DNA of 9,589 bases from an uncultured Clostridia bacterium. GTDB lineage: Bacteria > Bacillota > Clostridia > HGM11514. This document shows positions 7,532 through 9,589 of this stretch, piece by piece (the stretch's first letter is position 1; each line of letters opens with the position of its first letter). Under the pieces are notes generated by a model, which was not told where the DNA came from, did not search any database, and saw nothing but the letters and a program-made list of their open reading frames with translations. Where the stretch lies: the NCBI GenBank assembly GCA_902478725.1, contig CABSMD010000083.1:1-9589 (forward strand). The letters run 5' to 3'. Both the position numbers and the translations under genes were made by a program.

Positions 7532-9589
7532 ACGGGTGCGGATTTGGCCGGCGGATCGTTCCAGTTCCTCCGCCTCCTGTTCTCCGGCCGCCGCCAGCTC
7601 ACCCGCGTGCCGGTGTTCGGCGGCCAGGCGAATGAGCGCGCCCCGCTGCGCCTCCTGCCTCTCCCGCGCCTCGTCGAGCCGCCGGCGTTTAACACGTCGC
7701 CCTCCAACGTCACGATCCGGAAGCGGTAGGAATATTTGCGGGCCAACGCGATGGCGTTCTCGATTCCGTCCACCACCACCAGCGCGCCCAACAGGCTGGA
7801 AAGGATATTTTTGTATTGGCCGTCAGCCTTGACAAGGTCGGCGCCGATACCGATATAGCCCGGCTCCCCCTCCAGCCTGAACTCAAATTTACGTCCCCGC
7901 ACCGAGGAGACCGGCAGAAAGGTCACGCGCCCCAGCCGATTCTTTTTGAGGTAGGCAATCGCCGCCTTAGCGTCCTCCTCCGTCCCGGTCACAATGTTTT
8001 GCAGGGCGTTTCCAAGCGCTGTTTCAATGGCCAGAACATACGCCTGATCTACCGTGATCAGCTTGGAAAGCGGCCCGTGGATATCAAGAGCGGACAGCGT
8101 TTTCTCCTGCATGACCGCGCGAACGCCCTTTTGATAGCCCTCCCGTTCCAGCTCATTCAGCATTCGCGCCTTATCACGCTTAACCCGCAGGGCGGATTGG
8201 TGCTCCTGACAGGCAGCCGCCATCTTCTTCTGTCTGTCAGCAAGCTCCTGCCTTTTTGCGGACAGCTCGGAAAGCTCCTTTTCACAGCCATCCAGCTTGT
8301 TCTGACAGGCGGCCGCCTCGTCGCTTAGCTCCTGCTCCCTTTGTTTGTGGGAAGCCGCGGCCGCGCGGTACTTTTGTATCTCCTGCGCAAGCTCTTCCAA
8401 ACGGCTGGTATAGGTGCCGCGCAGGGCGGCGGTATTGGACAGGCTCGCCCGCAGCTCAGAAACGGAGGCAGCCGCGCCTGCAAGCTCCTCCCGAATCTCT
8501 CTGGCAGCAGCCTCCTTCTGGCGCACCTCCTGTTCAACCTGGCCAAACGCCACCGACGCGCTGTCGATCTCGGCCTGCTTGGCGCCGGCGGCCTCTTTCA
8601 GCCCGGCGATATCCTCTTCTTTGTAGGAAATCTCGCGCATATTCTCCTCAATCGTGCGCCTGATTTCCTTGATCTCCTCACCCAGACGTTCCTGCGTCTG
8701 GGTATTGTGTCCAATGGTATTTTGAAAGATGTTGATCTCGTTTGCGTGCATTGAAACACGGCCCTCGTCCGCCGAGATCTCCTCGCGCAGGGCGGCCGCG
8801 CCCTCGTCCGCGGCGTTGGACTCCTCATACAGCCGCGCGATCTCCGCGTCCATCGCGTCCAAAAGCTGCTTGACCTCCTCAAGCTGTCCGCCGGCCGCCG
8901 TTGCGTCACGGCTGATCTCCTCCAGCGATTCGCGCAGACGTTCGATGTTTGCCACAGACAGGTTGACCTCCAGTACCTTCAGCCTTTCGCGCAGGTCTAA
9001 AAACCGTTTCGCCTTTTCGGACTGTTGCTTGAGCGGGCCGATCTGCCCCTCCAGCTCGCTGATGATGTCAAACAGCCTGGTAAGGTTGTCCTGCGTGCTG
9101 ATGAGCTTGCGCTCCGCCTCCTGCTTGCGGTATTTATATTTTGAGATACCCGCCGCCTCTTCAAAAATATGGCGGCGGTCCTCCGATTTGCTGCTTAAAA
9201 TCTCGTCGATCTTTCCCTGCCCGACGATGGAATAGCCATCCCGCCCCAGGCCGGTGTCCATAAACATTTCATGGACGTCCTTTAAGCGGCAGGCGGCCTT
9301 GTTGATAAAATATTCGCTCTCTCCCGAACGGAATACCCGCCGCGTCACAGTCACCTCAGAGAAAGCGATGTCCATCTGCTTATCCGCATTGTCCAGCGTG
9401 AGCGACACCTCGGCAAATCCCAGAGGCTTTCTTGCCTGTGTGCCGGCAAAAATGACATCCTCCATCTTGCTTCCGCGCAGATGCTTGACGCTCTGCTCCC
9501 CCAACACCCAGCGGATCGCGTCGGAAATGTTGCTCTTTCCGCTTCCGTTCGGCCCTAGCAGACCGATAATTTTACCCCTCTCCAGCGCA
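7528..9589 (-). CDS. smc: SMC chromosome-condensation ATPase, N-terminal part (5' end outside window, ends in a frameshift)
   Basis: The N-terminal part of SMC; about 23 residues at the start lie beyond the right edge. The visible frame opens with Walker [10 protein letters not shown] (near 9530-9555), then [34 protein letters not shown], the [22 protein letters not shown] stretch (cited by its ends, near 9250-9180) and [14 protein letters not shown] coiled coil of about 310 residues follows, then the hinge (about 8130-7680) ending in [13 protein letters not shown]. Known: bacterial SMC dimerises by the hinge and, with ScpA and ScpB, organises the chromosome. After GGS this frame changes abruptly to 48 residues of Arg-rich sequence unlike SMC and stops at 7528-7530, while SMC sequence continues in the -1 frame. 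The conserved MTGG after the hinge GGS is missing. Confidence 0.92.
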   Translation of the reverse strand, partial: ALERGKIIGLLGPNGSGKSNISDAIRWVLGEQSVKHLRGSKMEDVIFAGTQARKPLGFAEVSLTLDNADKQMDIAFSEVTVTRRVFRSGESEYFINKAACRLKDVHEMFMDTGLGRDGYSIVGQGKIDEILSSKSEDRRHIFEEAAGISKYKYRKQEAERKLISTQDNLTRLFDIISELEGQIGPLKQQSEKAKRFLDLRERLKVLEVNLSVANIERLRESLEEISRDATAAGGQLEEVKQLLDAMDAEIARLYEESNAADEGAAALREEISADEGRVSMHANEINIFQNTIGHNTQTQERLGEEIKEIRRTIEENMREISYKEEDIAGLKEAAGAKQAEIDSASVAFGQVEQEVRQKEAAAREIREELAGAAASVSELRASLSNTAALRGTYTSRLEELAQEIQKYRAAAASHKQREQELSDEAAACQNKLDGCEKELSELSAKRQELADRQKKMAAACQEHQSALRVKRDKARMLNELEREGYQKGVRAVMQEKTLSALDIHGPLSKLITVDQAYVLAIETALGNALQNIVTGTEEDAKAAIAYLKKNRLGRVTFLPVSSVRGRKFEFRLEGEPGYIGIGADLVKADGQYKNILSSLLGALVVVDGIENAIALARKYSYRFRIVTLEGDVLNAGGSTRRGRGRRRSGARSFAWPPNTGTRVSWRRPENRRRRNWNDPPAKSAPV
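7675..7695 (-). other. smc: Frame break in smc directly after the hinge
   Basis: Reading on the minus strand, GTG TTA AAC GCC GGC GGC TCG encodes the end of the hinge (VLNAGGS). From the CTC codon at 7678-7676 the SMC reading continues one frame back (LDEARERQ). The frame change is therefore placed within a few bases of 7676-7680, or at the G-TTA-AAC heptamer (7693-7687) if it is translational. A genomic deletion, an assembly or consensus error and a true pseudogene are all possible; the missing post-hinge residues favour loss of a block of DNA over a single miscalled base. Confidence 0.85.

Noticed and set aside
7528..7674. Arg-rich 48-residue tail on the SMC N-terminal piece as a new domain
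   Set aside because: The same DNA in the -1 frame gives good SMC coiled coil that joins the C-terminal half, so the tail is out-of-frame translation.
7829..7857. TTGACA, 17 bp, GATATA on the plus strand, resembling a promoter inside smc
   Set aside because: It is antisense inside hinge-coding DNA with no gene to drive downstream; likely chance from hinge codons. An antisense RNA cannot be excluded without RNA data.
1..9589. Mobile element, CRISPR, phage or defence system
   Set aside because: No transposase, integrase, direct repeat array or defence domain was seen; apart from UPF0182 every gene is a known housekeeping gene in its usual order.

Overview
The window is a housekeeping segment of a bacterial chromosome, almost certainly a Firmicute of the class Clostridia. 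The gene order (smc, ftsY, then ylxM, ffh, rpsP, khpA), the presence of YlxM, the purine-rich Shine-Dalgarno sequences and the sigma-A-type promoter all fit. The DNA is fairly GC-rich for the group, which suggests something like an Oscillospirales-type gut clostridium; the exact taxon is inference. Every real gene lies on the minus strand, so transcription runs from high to low coordinates.

Layout in transcription order: smc (9589 to 6257; 5' end outside the window and broken by a frameshift near 7676-7680), ftsY (6226-5318, TTG start), a large UPF0182 membrane protein (5218-2453), an intergenic region with a near-consensus promoter and a 34-bp perfect palindrome (2357-2426), ylxM (2339-1977), ffh (1969-635), rpsP (573-328) and khpA (249-13). 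The next gene would be expected to be rimM, beyond the left edge.

How the genes work together: Ffh (the SRP GTPase) and FtsY (its membrane receptor) form the GTPase pair of co-translational membrane targeting, and YlxM is the small helix-turn-helix partner usually encoded beside ffh. RpsP (ribosomal protein S16) and KhpA (a KH-domain RNA-binding protein) belong to the ribosome and RNA end of the cluster. SMC is the chromosome-condensation ATPase. The UPF0182 protein is the unusual guest: it sits between ftsY and ylxM, and ylxM-ffh-rpsP-khpA has its own promoter just downstream of it.

I found no mobile element, CRISPR array, tRNA or rRNA, and no convincing new multi-gene system. The points most worth a second look are (1) the broken smc, which appears to lack about 50 codons just after the hinge, and (2) the perfect palindrome followed by T5 that overlaps the predicted transcription start of the ylxM-ffh unit.
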